A stretch of DNA of 64,000 bases from Streptomyces sp. MspMP-M5 (GTDB taxonomy: Bacteria > Actinomycetota > Actinomycetes > Streptomycetales > Streptomycetaceae), in the NCBI RefSeq assembly GCF_000373585.1, contig NZ_KB891881.1, positions 62,001 to 126,000 of the forward strand. The letters are read 5' to 3'. The notes under the pieces are model-generated. The model worked only from the letters and a program-made list of their open reading frames with translations, was not told the DNA's origin and ran no database searches. The first letter of the stretch is position 1. Each line of letters opens with the position of its first letter. The translations under genes were made by a program, and so were the position numbers. Shown in pieces: positions 1-8,782 of this stretch.

Positions 1-125
1 CCGTCCGAGCGCACCTCCAACGGCAGGCCGAGCAGCGCGGCGATGCGGGAGTGGCCGCGATTGACGTGGTCGCGGAGGTGGTCCAGCGCGACCTCCCGCG
101 CCCGGCCGGTACCCGCCGGGGTCAC
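1..125 (-). CDS. N-terminal fragment of an unidentified protein, runs off the left edge
   Basis: An open frame of 41 codons starts at a GTG (125-123) and runs off the window. The start codon overlaps the TGA of the upstream reductase gene in a GTGA arrangement, which points to translational coupling, and a GGGAG lies about 8 nt upstream of the GTG. The visible peptide (VTPAGTGRAREVALDHLRDH, then a short stretch rich in Arg, Leu and Gly) has no motif I can name. Its partner is the reductase at 122-1141, so it probably works in the same pathway. The coding call rests on the overlap, the ribosome binding site and the uninterrupted GC-biased frame; the function is unknown. Confidence 0.55.
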   Translation of the reverse strand, partial: MTPAGTGRAREVALDHLRDHVNRGHSRIAALLGLPLEVRSD

Positions 126-1141
126 CGCACCGCTCCCGAGGCGTCGCGCGCATGAAATCCGCTCGCCTTCGCCCACCTCAGCAGGGAGGCGCGCAGCGTC
201 TCCCTCTGGTCGGGGAGTTCCGCCACATCACTGGGGAACGGGTTGCGTACCGACACGTAAGGGGTCAGCTGCTCGGCGAGGGCCTGGATCAGCCTCCGGG
301 TGTCCTCCGGCATGGACGTGAGAAACACCGGCACGATCAGCCGCTCGTACAGGTCCTCGTCGACGAAGCGCGTGTTCGGAACGGGCCGGCCCAGTTCCTC
401 CGCGGCGGCCTGGATCTCGCTGACGACCTCGCTGATGTGCAGGGCCCGGGATCCGGCGGTCAACCACAGTTCCGTCCGGTCGGACTCCTCCTCGATGAGG
501 TCGGCGATGTGCCGCGCCACGACGTCCTGAGGCACGAAGTCGACCAGCCGGGTGGGATCCAGCGGGATGAGGGGGAGATGGCCGCCCAGGACCGCGCCGC
601 ACACCTTGTGGAACCCCTGATGCCTGGCGATCTGGCCGGTGTGGGAGTCGCCGACGATGATCGAGGGCCGGACGACGACCGCCGGCAGGCCACTGGCGCC
701 CACCAGCTCCTCGGCCTGCGCCTTGGTCCTGGCGTAGGCCGGTGCCGAGGAGCCACCGTCGGCGCCCAGCGCGGAGAACGCGGTACTGACGTACACCAGT
801 CGCGCCTTGGCCTCCCGGGCGAGTTCGATGATCCGTTGGGTACCGGCGACATTGGTTTCGGCCAGCGCGGGCCCGGCGCCGAAGCTGGTGTTGGCCGCGG
901 CGTGCACGATCACATCGATCACCGCGCAGGCTTCCTTGAATTCACTATGGGACAGTCCCAGGTAGGGCAGTCTGATGTCGCCGCGCACGGTCTTCACCCT
1001 CGGCGCATTCAGCGCGGTCTCGTGGAGGAGACAGGTGACGTGGTGCGTGCCCAGGTGCGGCAGCAGGGCACTGCCCACCACTCCGGTCGCGCCGGTGAGG
1101 AGCACATTCAGTGGTCGGCCCCCGACTTCGGTCTGCCACAT
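122..1141 (-). CDS. NAD(P)-dependent extended SDR / thioester-reductase-like oxidoreductase
   Basis: A 339-residue Rossmann-fold protein of the extended SDR type (NAD-binding-4, male-sterility/thioester-reductase-like). The cofactor loop TGATGVVG sits at residues 16-23, and the catalytic triad is visible as Ser119 (in YVSTAF), Tyr136 and Lys140 (YARTK). Members of this group reduce or epimerise sugars, or reduce acyl-thioesters and acyl-CoAs; the substrate cannot be read here. The ATG at 1141 is preferred to an upstream in-frame start at 1234 because GGAAGGA lies 10 nt before it and the preceding residues are low-complexity. It is cotranslated with the truncated gene to its left and divergent from the cyclase/acyltransferase pair on the other side. 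The setting suggests tailoring in a secondary-metabolite pathway. Confidence 0.8.
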   Translation of the reverse strand: MWQTEVGGRPLNVLLTGATGVVGSALLPHLGTHHVTCLLHETALNAPRVKTVRGDIRLPYLGLSHSEFKEACAVIDVIVHAAANTSFGAGPALAETNVAGTQRIIELAREAKARLVYVSTAFSALGADGGSSAPAYARTKAQAEELVGASGLPAVVVRPSIIVGDSHTGQIARHQGFHKVCGAVLGGHLPLIPLDPTRLVDFVPQDVVARHIADLIEEESDRTELWLTAGSRALHISEVVSEIQAAAEELGRPVPNTRFVDEDLYERLIVPVFLTSMPEDTRRLIQALAEQLTPYVSVRNPFPSDVAELPDQRETLRASLLRWAKASGFHARDASGAVR

Positions 1142-1700
1142 GGGTGTTGTGTCCTTCCATCGGGAGTTCTCCACGGGAGAACGAGCCGGCGGTGCCGGCC
1201 CGGGGCGCTGGGAGAAGAGATACCCACGGTTCACCTCCGCCCGTCGAGGCGGCCGGAAAACTGTCGGACGTAGCGCACCGTTACGTCAGGAACCGAGGAA
1301 CATGCTATGGAGGTGTCGGAGCGCCCACCACCGGAGACAGCATCACGCTCGCCCGCCCCTCGGAATGCGTGTTCACCCGGCACATCCGTTATCCGGATGC
1401 GGCGCTTTTCCCCGTCCCTCGTGCCGCGCCCGTCGCGACCGTCCCCGGATGGCGGAAGACCGCAGCTCTCGGCAGGCGTGCCCACCTCTTCGCGACCTAG
1501 CATGACGGTACGCAATGCCTGGCGTTGCCCCACTGTCGTGGGAGCGTCGCCGCCGTATCCGAAGAGGACAGAAGCCGACACATCGACCGCAATTCCAGTG
1601 GGAACGCTGCACCCGGTTCGCGTGGGTACCGCTGACTCGTACCGGACTGCCGAACATCACGCCTTCCCTTCATCCATGGCTCGGAAAATTTGGGGGCGCA
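1142..1700. promoter_or_regulatory. 559-bp divergent intergenic region
   Basis: Separates the leftward reductase gene from the rightward cyclase gene, so it should hold both promoters. Base composition is lower in G+C than the flanks. Open frames here have poor codon bias and no recognisable product. I see no convincing operator, hairpin or RNA gene. Confidence 0.4.
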
Positions 1701-2195
1701 GTGCGCGAGGTCCGCGTTGCTCTTCACATTCCCGGTGCACAGCCGAGGAAGGTATTCGACTCACTCTCGGATTTCGCCAGCTTTCCGCGGCACTCCGATG
1801 TGGTGCACTCCGTCTCCCTGGAGGAAGGCCCGGACCACGACCGGATCTCCACCTGGGAAGTCGACTTCGCCGGCGGAATCCTCAGGTGGCGGGAACGCGA
1901 CCGCCTGGACGAGCGGCGCCTGCGGATCGACTTCGAACTCATCGACGGCGACCTGCTCGCCCTGGCCGGTGACTGGTCGATCGCGCCGCTCCCGGAGGGC
2001 AGCGCACTCCGGTTCGGCGCCCGCTTCGACCTGGGGGTGCCCGGCATGGCGGACCTCCTGGAGCCCGTCGCCGGCCGGGCCATGACGGACACCGTGACCA
2101 AGATGATGCACGGGGTCTTCGGCCCGGCCGCAGAGGTCACCGAGTGCCAGGACCTGGCCGTCGCACCTTTGGAGGGTGGCGGTGGTCAGCCCTGA
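1701..2195 (+). CDS. SRPBCC (START/polyketide cyclase-like) family protein
   Basis: A 164-residue protein with the layout of a SRPBCC hydrophobic-cavity fold. It begins with a beta strand and the motif PRKVFDSLSDFASFPRHSD, then alternating strands (ISTWEVDFAGGILRWRERDR), and ends in the long C-terminal helix. This matches the polyketide cyclase/dehydrase and COQ10-like group, which bind hydrophobic or aromatic intermediates. The GTG at 1701 is chosen because the fold begins directly after it and a G-rich stretch lies 5-8 nt upstream; the frame stays open to 1515, but that part is not protein-like. The stop overlaps the start of the next gene by 14 nt, so the two are translationally coupled. 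Confidence 0.75.
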   Translation: MREVRVALHIPGAQPRKVFDSLSDFASFPRHSDVVHSVSLEEGPDHDRISTWEVDFAGGILRWRERDRLDERRLRIDFELIDGDLLALAGDWSIAPLPEGSALRFGARFDLGVPGMADLLEPVAGRAMTDTVTKMMHGVFGPAAEVTECQDLAVAPLEGGGGQP

Positions 2196-3375
2196 ACGCA
2201 CGGTAGTCGGCGCACCGGCCCCCTGGCAGATCGACGTGGTCGACAGCGTCTCCGAGATCCCGCCGGAAGTGTGGCGCAAACTTGCGCCGCCCGACGACCC
2301 GATCTACGAGTACGCGTTGTTCCAGGCCATGGAACGGGCCGGAATCGGCCCGGACGCCTATCGGTACCTCCTGCTCAGACAAGGGCAGCAGATCAGGGCC
2401 GTTTTGCCGACCTGCGCCTACCGCGCACTGGCACTCGAAGACGCACTGGGAAACGAGGGCCGACGAGCGCTGCGGCCGCTGCACCGCCTCATGGGCAGAC
2501 CGCTGCATATCAGACTCCTGCTGTGCGGACACCTGCTGGGCGAAGGGAGGGTTTTGCGCGCGGACGCACTCGATGAATCCGCACCACACCTCCTGATCGA
2601 AGCGGTGCGCCGACTGTCGGCTTCGATGGGCACTCGGTGGACCGTTTTCAAGGACTTCCCCCAGGCGGACCTGGAGTGGCTGGACCCGGCACTGCGAAGA
2701 GCCGGATACTTCCGAGCCCCCGGGCTGCCCGACGCCCACATCTCCCTGCACACCACGACTTTTGAGGAATACGTCTCCACCCTGTCCAGGAACAACCGGA
2801 GCACCACCCGACGCAATCTGGCGAGGTTCTCCGAGCACGACGACGTGACCATGGAGGTACGCGAGCGCTTCGACGACCTCGTACCGGCCATGATGCCGCT
2901 CTACGAGGCGGTGCTCGACCATGCGGAGAGCCGGCTGGACGTGTGGACACCGGAATTCTTCTCCCTGCTCTCCACCGACCCGAGGATTTCGGCCAAGGCC
3001 GTCACCTGCTGGGAGAAGGACCGCCTGGTGGGGTTCCTGGTCTGCCTGTTCGGGGCGAAGAACGCGGTGGCCATCCGGATCGGCATCGACTACGACTGCT
3101 CGCGGGAACTGCGCCTCTACCAGGTCACCTACTACCGCGGCATCGAAGAGGCGATTCGGCTGGGAATGGCCGACATCAACCTCACACAGACCGCCTATGA
3201 GGCGAAACGCAAGATGGGGTGCCACCTCGTCCGGTTCGAACATGCCGTGACGCACAGCAATCCGGTGTGCCGGACGATCCTCCGGCACGTGTTCCCGATG
3301 GCGCTCAACAGGTCAGGCGACCGCGGGCAGGACGGGGCCCGCGGGCAGGACGGGTCGGCTCGGCACGGAACATAG
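2182..3375 (+). CDS. BioF2-type GNAT acyltransferase
   Basis: A 397-residue protein resembling the double-GNAT BioF2/peptidogalycan-biosynthesis family (PF13480), related to FemAB-type aminoacyl/acyl transferases. The hallmark is the C-terminal half: a run containing STLSRNNRSTTRRNLARF, then strands ending in GFLVCLFGAKNAVAIRIGID and a segment with LTQTAYEAKRKMGC just before the last strand. Members transfer acyl groups from acyl-CoA or carrier proteins to amines, often in cell-wall or natural-product assembly. GTG 2182 is favoured over GTG 2176 because GGAGG at 2171-2175 is correctly spaced only for 2182. It overlaps the cyclase gene. The last 25 residues are a Gly/Asp/Arg-rich imperfect repeat (GRGQDGARGQDG-like) and probably disordered. 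Confidence 0.75.
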   Translation: MVSPERTVVGAPAPWQIDVVDSVSEIPPEVWRKLAPPDDPIYEYALFQAMERAGIGPDAYRYLLLRQGQQIRAVLPTCAYRALALEDALGNEGRRALRPLHRLMGRPLHIRLLLCGHLLGEGRVLRADALDESAPHLLIEAVRRLSASMGTRWTVFKDFPQADLEWLDPALRRAGYFRAPGLPDAHISLHTTTFEEYVSTLSRNNRSTTRRNLARFSEHDDVTMEVRERFDDLVPAMMPLYEAVLDHAESRLDVWTPEFFSLLSTDPRISAKAVTCWEKDRLVGFLVCLFGAKNAVAIRIGIDYDCSRELRLYQVTYYRGIEEAIRLGMADINLTQTAYEAKRKMGCHLVRFEHAVTHSNPVCRTILRHVFPMALNRSGDRGQDGARGQDGSARHGT

Positions 3376-3577
3376 GTCACGCCTCGCCTGGATGGCTCGC
3401 CTCACCCCCCACGTATTTGCCCTCCACAAGAGATCGCCAATAATTCCGCCTGGACGGTCCGGCCCCGTGCCGGACGCATGGGGCATGAAACGCACGTACG
3501 GCCCACGCCTCGTGCACGATGTGCCCGCTGCGCGCGGCATCCGCGTCATGCGCCGGCCGAACGGGAGGAGTGTGCAC

Positions 3578-4537
3578 GTGGAGCTGGAGCTTCGGCACCT
3601 GAGAGTGCTGTGCGCGATCGCCGATGCCGGAAGCGTGGGCCGGGCCGCGTCCGAACTGGGCTACTCGCAGCCGGCGATGAGTACCCAACTCCGCCGCATA
3701 GAGCGGCATTTCGGCATGCCGCTGTTCGAACGGAACATGTCCGGCGTCGAGCTGACCCCGTACGGCGCGGAGGTGCTGGCGCAGGCCCGCGACGTGCTGG
3801 CCCGCGCGGATGCGATAGGGCGCCGCCCGGCCGGCAGCGATGCCGCGACACGCCGGCCGCTCCGTCTGGCGGCGACCAACTCCCCGGTGCTGTCCGGGAT
3901 GGTCGTCCGGCTGCGGAGCCGGCTGCCCGACGTCGCGCTCACGGTCAGCAGCGTCTACCCGTCCTCGGAGATCGTCCAACTCCTGGAAGACGGTGCGGTG
4001 GACGCGGCGATCGCCGCCGACTACCCCGGGCTGGAGCTGCGGCATTCGGCCGCGGTGGCGCACCGGGGCATCGTCACCGAGCCGTCCTTCGTGGCGCTGT
4101 CGGCTCGGCACCGGCTCCGGCACAGCGTGGAGGTGGGACTCGCGGACCTGGCCGACAGCGCCTGGTTCGTGACGCCGGACGACGGGGCCGGCTGGCCGGG
4201 AGTGTTCTACGCGGCCTGTGAGGCGGCGGGCTTCACCCCGGCGGCGGTCCATGAATTCCTCGGCGATCAGCTGCAGTTGCAGAGCATGATCGCCGAGGGT
4301 CTGGGGGTTGCGGTCGTGCAGGCGACGCTCCGGCCGATTTCCGGTGTCGTCGTCAAACCGCTGATCGGCACGCCGCTGTGGTGCCGCTATGTCCTGGCCT
4401 GGCGGCGGGGGAGCGTTGCCGACGAGATCGCGGACACCCTCGTCGGCTCGGCCTCCGCCGCGTACCGCGCGCTCATCGCCCAGTCGCCGCATCTGCGGAC
4501 CTGGGCCTCGCGGACCTGGAGCGTGTCCAGGCCATAA
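3578..4537 (+). CDS. LysR-family transcriptional regulator
   Basis: A 319-residue LysR-type regulator. The N-terminal winged helix-turn-helix is typical: LELRHLRVLCAIADAGSVGR followed by AASELGYSQPAMSTQLRRIE and FGMPLFER, residues 3-65. The remainder is the two-lobed co-inducer domain (about 90-300). GTG 3578 is chosen because GGGAGGAG at 3563-3570 has ideal spacing and the HTH starts two residues in; the longer upstream frame is not LysR-like. It lies about 200 bp after the acyltransferase gene on the same strand and most likely controls the adjacent reductase/cyclase/acyltransferase genes. LysR proteins usually act on a divergent neighbour, which is not the arrangement here. Confidence 0.85.
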   Translation: MELELRHLRVLCAIADAGSVGRAASELGYSQPAMSTQLRRIERHFGMPLFERNMSGVELTPYGAEVLAQARDVLARADAIGRRPAGSDAATRRPLRLAATNSPVLSGMVVRLRSRLPDVALTVSSVYPSSEIVQLLEDGAVDAAIAADYPGLELRHSAAVAHRGIVTEPSFVALSARHRLRHSVEVGLADLADSAWFVTPDDGAGWPGVFYAACEAAGFTPAAVHEFLGDQLQLQSMIAEGLGVAVVQATLRPISGVVVKPLIGTPLWCRYVLAWRRGSVADEIADTLVGSASAAYRALIAQSPHLRTWASRTWSVSRP

Positions 4538-4733
4538 GGGCGGCGGGGGCGTGTTGTCGAGGGCCGCGCGGGGCTGTCGCCGGCCGACGCGGCCGAGTTC
4601 GCCCGTCGGTGATGTTATGGCGGGCCAGTCCCATGTGCTATGTCACACCTCATTGTCGGCGGCCGGAGCGCCCTGAGAAGGTGCCGATCACGCCTCAACC
4701 TCCCGAGGTGCATCTGTCCACAAAGGAGCAGGG

Positions 4734-6683
4734 ATGCGCTATCGCTTCACCTGGCCCAGATGTGTGGTCGGCGGCCTGGCCGCCTGCGCGACGATCGCCA
4801 GTCTCGTGGCGACGCCGGCGCTGGCCACACCCTCACCGGCGGACGCCCCCACGTCCCCGGCCGGGCCGCGCGCCACCACTCACCCGAAACCGCCGCCGAC
4901 CGGCCCGCTCACCGCCGCGAACGAGCGTCCGGCAGTACAGGGCCGCCCGCTCAGTCCCGCCCAACTCCGCCCGCTCAGCGCGAAGAATCCCCCCACTTCT
5001 TCGACTGCGGCGGCAGAGCACAAGGGAAAGAAGCACCCCGCCCCGGCGTCCTGCGCCCCCGGCGACTTCGGCGGCCGGACCGGGGACGAGCTGGTCACGG
5101 CCGTCAAGGCCGCGCCCATGGACTGCATCAACACCCTCTTCTCGGTCACCGGCCAGGACGCGCACGACGTGTTCCGCGAGGAGCAGATGGTCACCATAGC
5201 CAACGCCTTCAAGGACGGGGCGGCGTCGTATCCCGGCGACGACTCCACCAAGGTGTGGCAGCTGGTGCTCTTCCTGCGGGCCGGCTACTACGTGCAGTCC
5301 AACCACCCCGCCGACGTCGGCCAGTACGGCAAGAACCTGGCCACGGCCACGGAAGGCGGCCTGGACGCCTTCTTCGCCAACGCCCATTCCAAGGACGTGT
5401 CAGCGGGCAACGGCGATGTCCTCGGCGAGGTCCTCGTCCTCTCCGACAGCGCCAACGAGCAGGGCCGCTACCTGAACGTCTACAAGCAGGTACTGACGGG
5501 CTACAACAGCTCCTACGACGCCATCCCCAGCATGGTGGCCGCCGTCAACGACGTCTACACCCCGCTCTGGCGCGGGAACTGGAACGAGGACTACGTCAAG
5601 GCGGTCACGGCCGACCCGAGCATCATCGACACCCTCGACGCGTTCGCCCGGGACCACCTGAAGCTGCTCGGTACCGACAAGTCCTACCTGGACTCCAACG
5701 CCGGTATGAACGTGGGCCGTTACGTCGAGCACCAGCCACTCCAGGCCAAGGTCCGCCCGCTCATGAAGGGCCTGCTGGACGCCTCGAAGATCACCGGCCC
5801 GACCGCACCCCTTTGGGTCACGGTCGCCTCCCAGGCCGACTCCTACGACAAGGGCAACTGCTCGTACTACGGAGTGTGCGACCTGGCCGACCAACTCACC
5901 AAGGCGGCACTTCCGGTCAGCCACTCCTGCGACAAGACGCACACCATCAGGGCACAGGCGCTGAACGCGGCCGACCTCGACGCCGCCTGCAGCAGCCTCC
6001 TGGGCCAGGACCCGTTCTTCCACAACACCGTGAAGGACAACGGTCCAATACCCGGCCAGTACGAGTCGACCGTCCAGATCGTCGTGTTCAGCAGCCGCGA
6101 GGACTACCAGACCTACGCCGGGGCGATCTACGGCGTCGACACCAACAACGGCGGCATCACACTGGTCGGGGACCCCACCAAGCCCGACAACCAGCCGATG
6201 TCCATCGAGTACCAGAAGGGCCCCGACGACGGCTTCCCGGCCGGGATCTGGAACCTCAACCACGAGTACACGCACTACCTCGACGCCCGCGACGACATGA
6301 AGGGCGACTTCAACCAGCAGACCACCGTCCCGGACGTCTGGTGGATCGAGGGACTGGCCGAGTACGTCTCCTACAGCTACCGCAAGGTCACCGACACCGA
6401 GGCGGTCACCGAAGCGGGCAAGCACACCTACAAGTTGAGCACGCTCTTCCAGAGCACCTACGCCAACAGTGACGTGACCCGCACCTACCCCTGGGGCTAC
6501 CTCGCGGTCCGCTACATGTTCGAGAAGCACCCCCAGGACATCGCCAACATGCTGGGGCACTTCAGGACCGGCGACTACGCGGGCGGCTACGCCGTCTACA
6601 ACAACGACATCGGCACCCGCTACGACGACGACTTCGACACCTGGCTCACGGCCTGCGCCTCCGGCGCCTGCAAGGTCAAGTAA
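4734..6683 (+). CDS. Secreted M9-family microbial collagenase
   Basis: A 649-residue secreted zinc metalloprotease. It opens with a signal peptide (MRYRFTWPRC then a hydrophobic stretch, cleavage near ATPALA), followed by a Pro/Thr/Ser-rich spacer to about residue 100. An activator-like helical domain comes next, then the catalytic domain with HEYTH at residues 510-514 and the downstream glutamate in WWIEGLAEY (Glu539/Glu543) expected for M9 gluzincins. It should cleave collagen or gelatin outside the cell. Length is shorter than clostridial collagenases because no PKD or collagen-binding repeats follow; this short form is common in actinomycetes. AAGGAG precedes the ATG by 6 nt. It appears monocistronic and is followed by a strong hairpin. 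Confidence 0.9.
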   Translation: MRYRFTWPRCVVGGLAACATIASLVATPALATPSPADAPTSPAGPRATTHPKPPPTGPLTAANERPAVQGRPLSPAQLRPLSAKNPPTSSTAAAEHKGKKHPAPASCAPGDFGGRTGDELVTAVKAAPMDCINTLFSVTGQDAHDVFREEQMVTIANAFKDGAASYPGDDSTKVWQLVLFLRAGYYVQSNHPADVGQYGKNLATATEGGLDAFFANAHSKDVSAGNGDVLGEVLVLSDSANEQGRYLNVYKQVLTGYNSSYDAIPSMVAAVNDVYTPLWRGNWNEDYVKAVTADPSIIDTLDAFARDHLKLLGTDKSYLDSNAGMNVGRYVEHQPLQAKVRPLMKGLLDASKITGPTAPLWVTVASQADSYDKGNCSYYGVCDLADQLTKAALPVSHSCDKTHTIRAQALNAADLDAACSSLLGQDPFFHNTVKDNGPIPGQYESTVQIVVFSSREDYQTYAGAIYGVDTNNGGITLVGDPTKPDNQPMSIEYQKGPDDGFPAGIWNLNHEYTHYLDARDDMKGDFNQQTTVPDVWWIEGLAEYVSYSYRKVTDTEAVTEAGKHTYKLSTLFQSTYANSDVTRTYPWGYLAVRYMFEKHPQDIANMLGHFRTGDYAGGYAVYNNDIGTRYDDDFDTWLTACASGACKVK

Positions 6684-6789
6684 TCACCGTGACAGTGACG
6701 GTGACCATGAGGGTGACAACAGCGTCGCACTGAGCGATACCGAGCACCGCACCGCACACGGGACGAACACAGAGCCGTGAACACCAGAC

Positions 6790-6848
6790 GCGAGGCTCCT
6801 GGCACGGCCCACCCGGCGCTGGCCGGGCGGGCGTGCCGGGAGCCTCGC
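6790..6848 (+). terminator. Long GC-rich hairpin downstream of the collagenase gene
   Basis: Outer arms at 6790-6806 and 6832-6848 pair over 17 positions with one G-T wobble. The inner arms 6807-6817 and 6821-6831 continue the stem with one mismatch around a tiny loop. This 28-pair hairpin lies 107 bp after the collagenase stop. No U-tract follows, as is usual for actinomycete terminators. Confidence 0.75.
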
Positions 6849-7043
6849 ATGTGGTGGCGGAGCGGCGTGGAGGGAGCGGGAGCGGCTCGCCGCGGTCACC
6901 GGGCCAGGCGTATCTGCGACGCTGACACCGCCCGGCGCAGTACGCCGACGGCCCGGCTGCGGTCCCGCGGGACGCCCGCATGGACTGGCTTCGGCGCCGA
7001 TTCTTCACTCAGCTCTTCCTCCAACTCTCCCACCGGCTTGAAC

Positions 7044-7160
7044 ATGCTGGTGCCGGACGGCGACTACGCGATCAATGTGAGCCCCGACTTCGGGTACGGC
7101 ACGTTCGGGCACCCCTGGGAGTACACCCGCTGCGTCGGTGCCGCGATCCGACTGGACTGA
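7044..7160 (+). pseudogene. Remnant of a DUF2716-family protein
   Basis: The frame reads MLVPDGDYAINVSPDFGYGT followed by FGHPWEYTRCV. This matches the conserved core of DUF2716 proteins, where a PDGDY motif and a later FGTFGHPWE motif are diagnostic. The frame then ends after a few unrelated residues (AAIRLD, stop 7158-7160), and nothing recognisable precedes residue MLV. It is therefore a short internal fragment with both ends lost. The function of intact DUF2716 proteins is unknown. The match is from memory of the family motif. Confidence 0.55.
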
Positions 7161-7189
7161 AGCAGGCAACAGCCGATGCGGGCCGTGCG

Positions 7190-7702
7190 TCAGGCCAGCA
7201 TCTGCCGCAGCCAGGACCGTTCCGCGCGGCTGGTGGCGCGGGCGATGGTGAGCATGCCGCGGCGGTAGGGGTCGTCGGTCTGCTCGGCGCGCAGGGGGCG
7301 CTCGCCGTCGTAGAAGAAGCTCGCGGGCTGCTCCAGGAAGTCCAGCCGCCGGCGCAGCACCGCGCGCCGATCGGCGGTGTCGGGAACGTGGGAGAGGAAC
7401 GCCAGGACCGTGAAGTACCGGGTGCTGTCGCTGATGTCCAGGCCGTCGGCGTCCCGCAGCCGGCGCAGCAGCTCGCCGCGGCCGGCGCCGGTCAGACTGA
7501 GGGTGTGCCGCTGGGCGGCCGAGGCGCCCGGTTCGGTGCGCCGCTCCAACAGACCGGCGTCCACCAGCCGGTTGATCGCCGGGTAGAGGCTGCCGTCGCT
7601 GACCGGCCGGGCGTGGCCGGACAAGTGCGCAATGCGGTGGCGCAGTTGGTAGCCGTGCAGGGGGCCTTCGGCGAGGAATCCCAGGATCGCGAGTTCGAGC
7701 AT
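7190..7702 (-). CDS. PadR-family transcriptional regulator
   Basis: A 170-residue protein starting MLELAILGFLAEGPLHGYQL, the textbook PadR winged-helix opening, with the wing segment DGSLYPAINRLVDAGLLERR at about 35-55 and a C-terminal helical dimerisation domain of the PadR_C type (70-170). PadR proteins repress adjacent genes and release DNA on binding small aromatic or hydrophobic ligands. The ATG at 7702 is used because the family begins exactly there; the open frame extends to 7858 but crosses the promoter. It is divergent from the cysteine hydrolase at 7759, and a perfect palindrome lies between the two starts, so the pair is probably co-repressed by this protein. Confidence 0.88.
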   Translation of the reverse strand: MLELAILGFLAEGPLHGYQLRHRIAHLSGHARPVSDGSLYPAINRLVDAGLLERRTEPGASAAQRHTLSLTGAGRGELLRRLRDADGLDISDSTRYFTVLAFLSHVPDTADRRAVLRRRLDFLEQPASFFYDGERPLRAEQTDDPYRRGMLTIARATSRAERSWLRQMLA

Positions 7703-7720
7703 GCTGCTAGTCTCACACAT

Positions 7721-7743
7721 CGAAACGAGGTACCTCGAATCGA
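7721..7743. promoter_or_regulatory. Palindromic operator between padR-like and hydrolase genes
   Basis: CGAGGTACCTCG (7726-7737) is a perfect 12-bp palindrome, extended imperfectly by TCGA/ATCGA on the outside. It lies in the 56-bp gap between the divergent starts at 7702 and 7759, where a PadR dimer would block both promoters. Confidence 0.55.
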
Positions 7744-7758
7744 TGGAGGGAGCTGAGG

Positions 7759-8469
7759 ATGGCGATGACGTACACCGAGGAGTGGGTGACCACCCGGGCG
7801 CGCACTGCCTACGAGCAGGGCCGGGCATCGTTCGACATACCGCCGGAACGAACGGCACTGCTGGTCATCGACATGCAGGACGAATTCGTCCGGCCCGGCT
7901 GGAGCCCCTACTGGGTGCCCGCGGCCACCCGGATGGCTCCGCGGCTACGGCAACTGGTCGAGGACTGCCGGGCCGTCTCCGTCCCGGTGATCTGGACCAT
8001 CTTCGACGACACCCATCTCGGACTGGACCGTCCGCACGCCCTGCGTTTCCTCCCGCACGTCGACACCGACTGGCGCCGGCCGGGCCCCGCCGAGGTCTGG
8101 CGGCAGATGGGCTACCGCCCCGACGAGGTCGTCATCCGGAAGCCCTCCTACGGAGCGTTCTACGACACCCCGCTCGACACCATGCTGCGCAACCTCGGTT
8201 GCGACACGGTCATCGTCACGGGAACGCTCACCAACTACTGCTGCGGTACCACGGCCCGCCAGGCATACGAACGCGGCTACCAGGTCGTCTTCGGATCGGA
8301 CGTCACGGCCACCGACGACGAGTCCCGGCAGGAACCGGAACTCGCCGTCCTGCGCAAGGGTTTCGCGCTGGTGCTGACGGCCGAGGAGATCGCGAACCGA
8401 CTGGCCGCAGCCGGCTCTGCGCCGGAGCGCGGTCAGGCCGCGGTACGCGTGAAGAACTCCAGGTTGTGA
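7759..8469 (+). CDS. Isochorismatase-family cysteine hydrolase
   Basis: A 236-residue protein with the Asp-Lys-Cys triad of the isochorismatase-like hydrolases: Asp38 (LLVIDMQDEF), Lys128 (VIRKPSYGAF) and Cys161 (TGTLTNYCCGTT), with the cis-peptide region just before the cysteine. The family includes isochorismatase, nicotinamidase, N-carbamoylsarcosine amidase and peroxyureidoacrylate hydrolase; the sequence does not decide the substrate. A decayed aryl-AMP ligase of the DhbE/EntE type lies just downstream on the other strand, which makes isochorismate or a related aromatic a fair but unproven guess. GGAGGG is 8 nt before the ATG. The last 37 bases overlap the tail of a VOC pseudogene on the opposite strand. 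Confidence 0.82.
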   Translation: MAMTYTEEWVTTRARTAYEQGRASFDIPPERTALLVIDMQDEFVRPGWSPYWVPAATRMAPRLRQLVEDCRAVSVPVIWTIFDDTHLGLDRPHALRFLPHVDTDWRRPGPAEVWRQMGYRPDEVVIRKPSYGAFYDTPLDTMLRNLGCDTVIVTGTLTNYCCGTTARQAYERGYQVVFGSDVTATDDESRQEPELAVLRKGFALVLTAEEIANRLAAAGSAPERGQAAVRVKNSRL

Positions 8470-8745
8470 CCGTCGGGGTCGTTGACGTAGCAGCCGCGGC
8501 CACCGTGCATGTCGTTCAGCTGGCCGGAACGCCTGTGGTAGGGATCGGCCCAGAATTCGAGTTCCTTCTCCACCACGCGGGCAGTCGAGCGTGACGCCGT
8601 TGTCCAGGCGGATCGCGGCGAACGGCCCGTTCACCTCAGGCTCCGGGCCGTCGACGAGCTCGGAGAAGAAGCGAGCGGCGGCAAAGCGGTCAGTGCTGTT
8701 GGCCTGGGTCGAGTTGTCGGCGCGCTGCTGGTTCTGTGGTGCGGA
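8433..8745 (-). pseudogene. VOC/glyoxalase-family protein, frameshifted with an internal deletion
   Basis: Two pieces of one VOC-family protein are read in different frames on the minus strand. The upstream piece reads DRFAAARFFSELV, then GPFAAIRLDNGVTLD. The downstream piece, starting near 8580, reads EKELEFWADPYHRRSGQLND, then GGRGCYVNDPDGHNLEFF and stops at 8433. In intact relatives about 25-30 residues, including the HYAF-type metal-ligand strand, lie between these blocks; they are missing and the frame shifts at the junction near 8590. The natural start is also lost. Its C-terminal end overlaps the hydrolase stop region. Confidence 0.7.
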
Positions 8746-8782
8746 CAGGACGGGGACGTCCTGGATTTTGACGTTCAACAGG

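Noticed and set aside
6777..7043. 127-residue frame from 6777 as an intact gene
   Set aside because: It runs through the terminator hairpin, and only the last 38 codons resemble a protein family (DUF2716).
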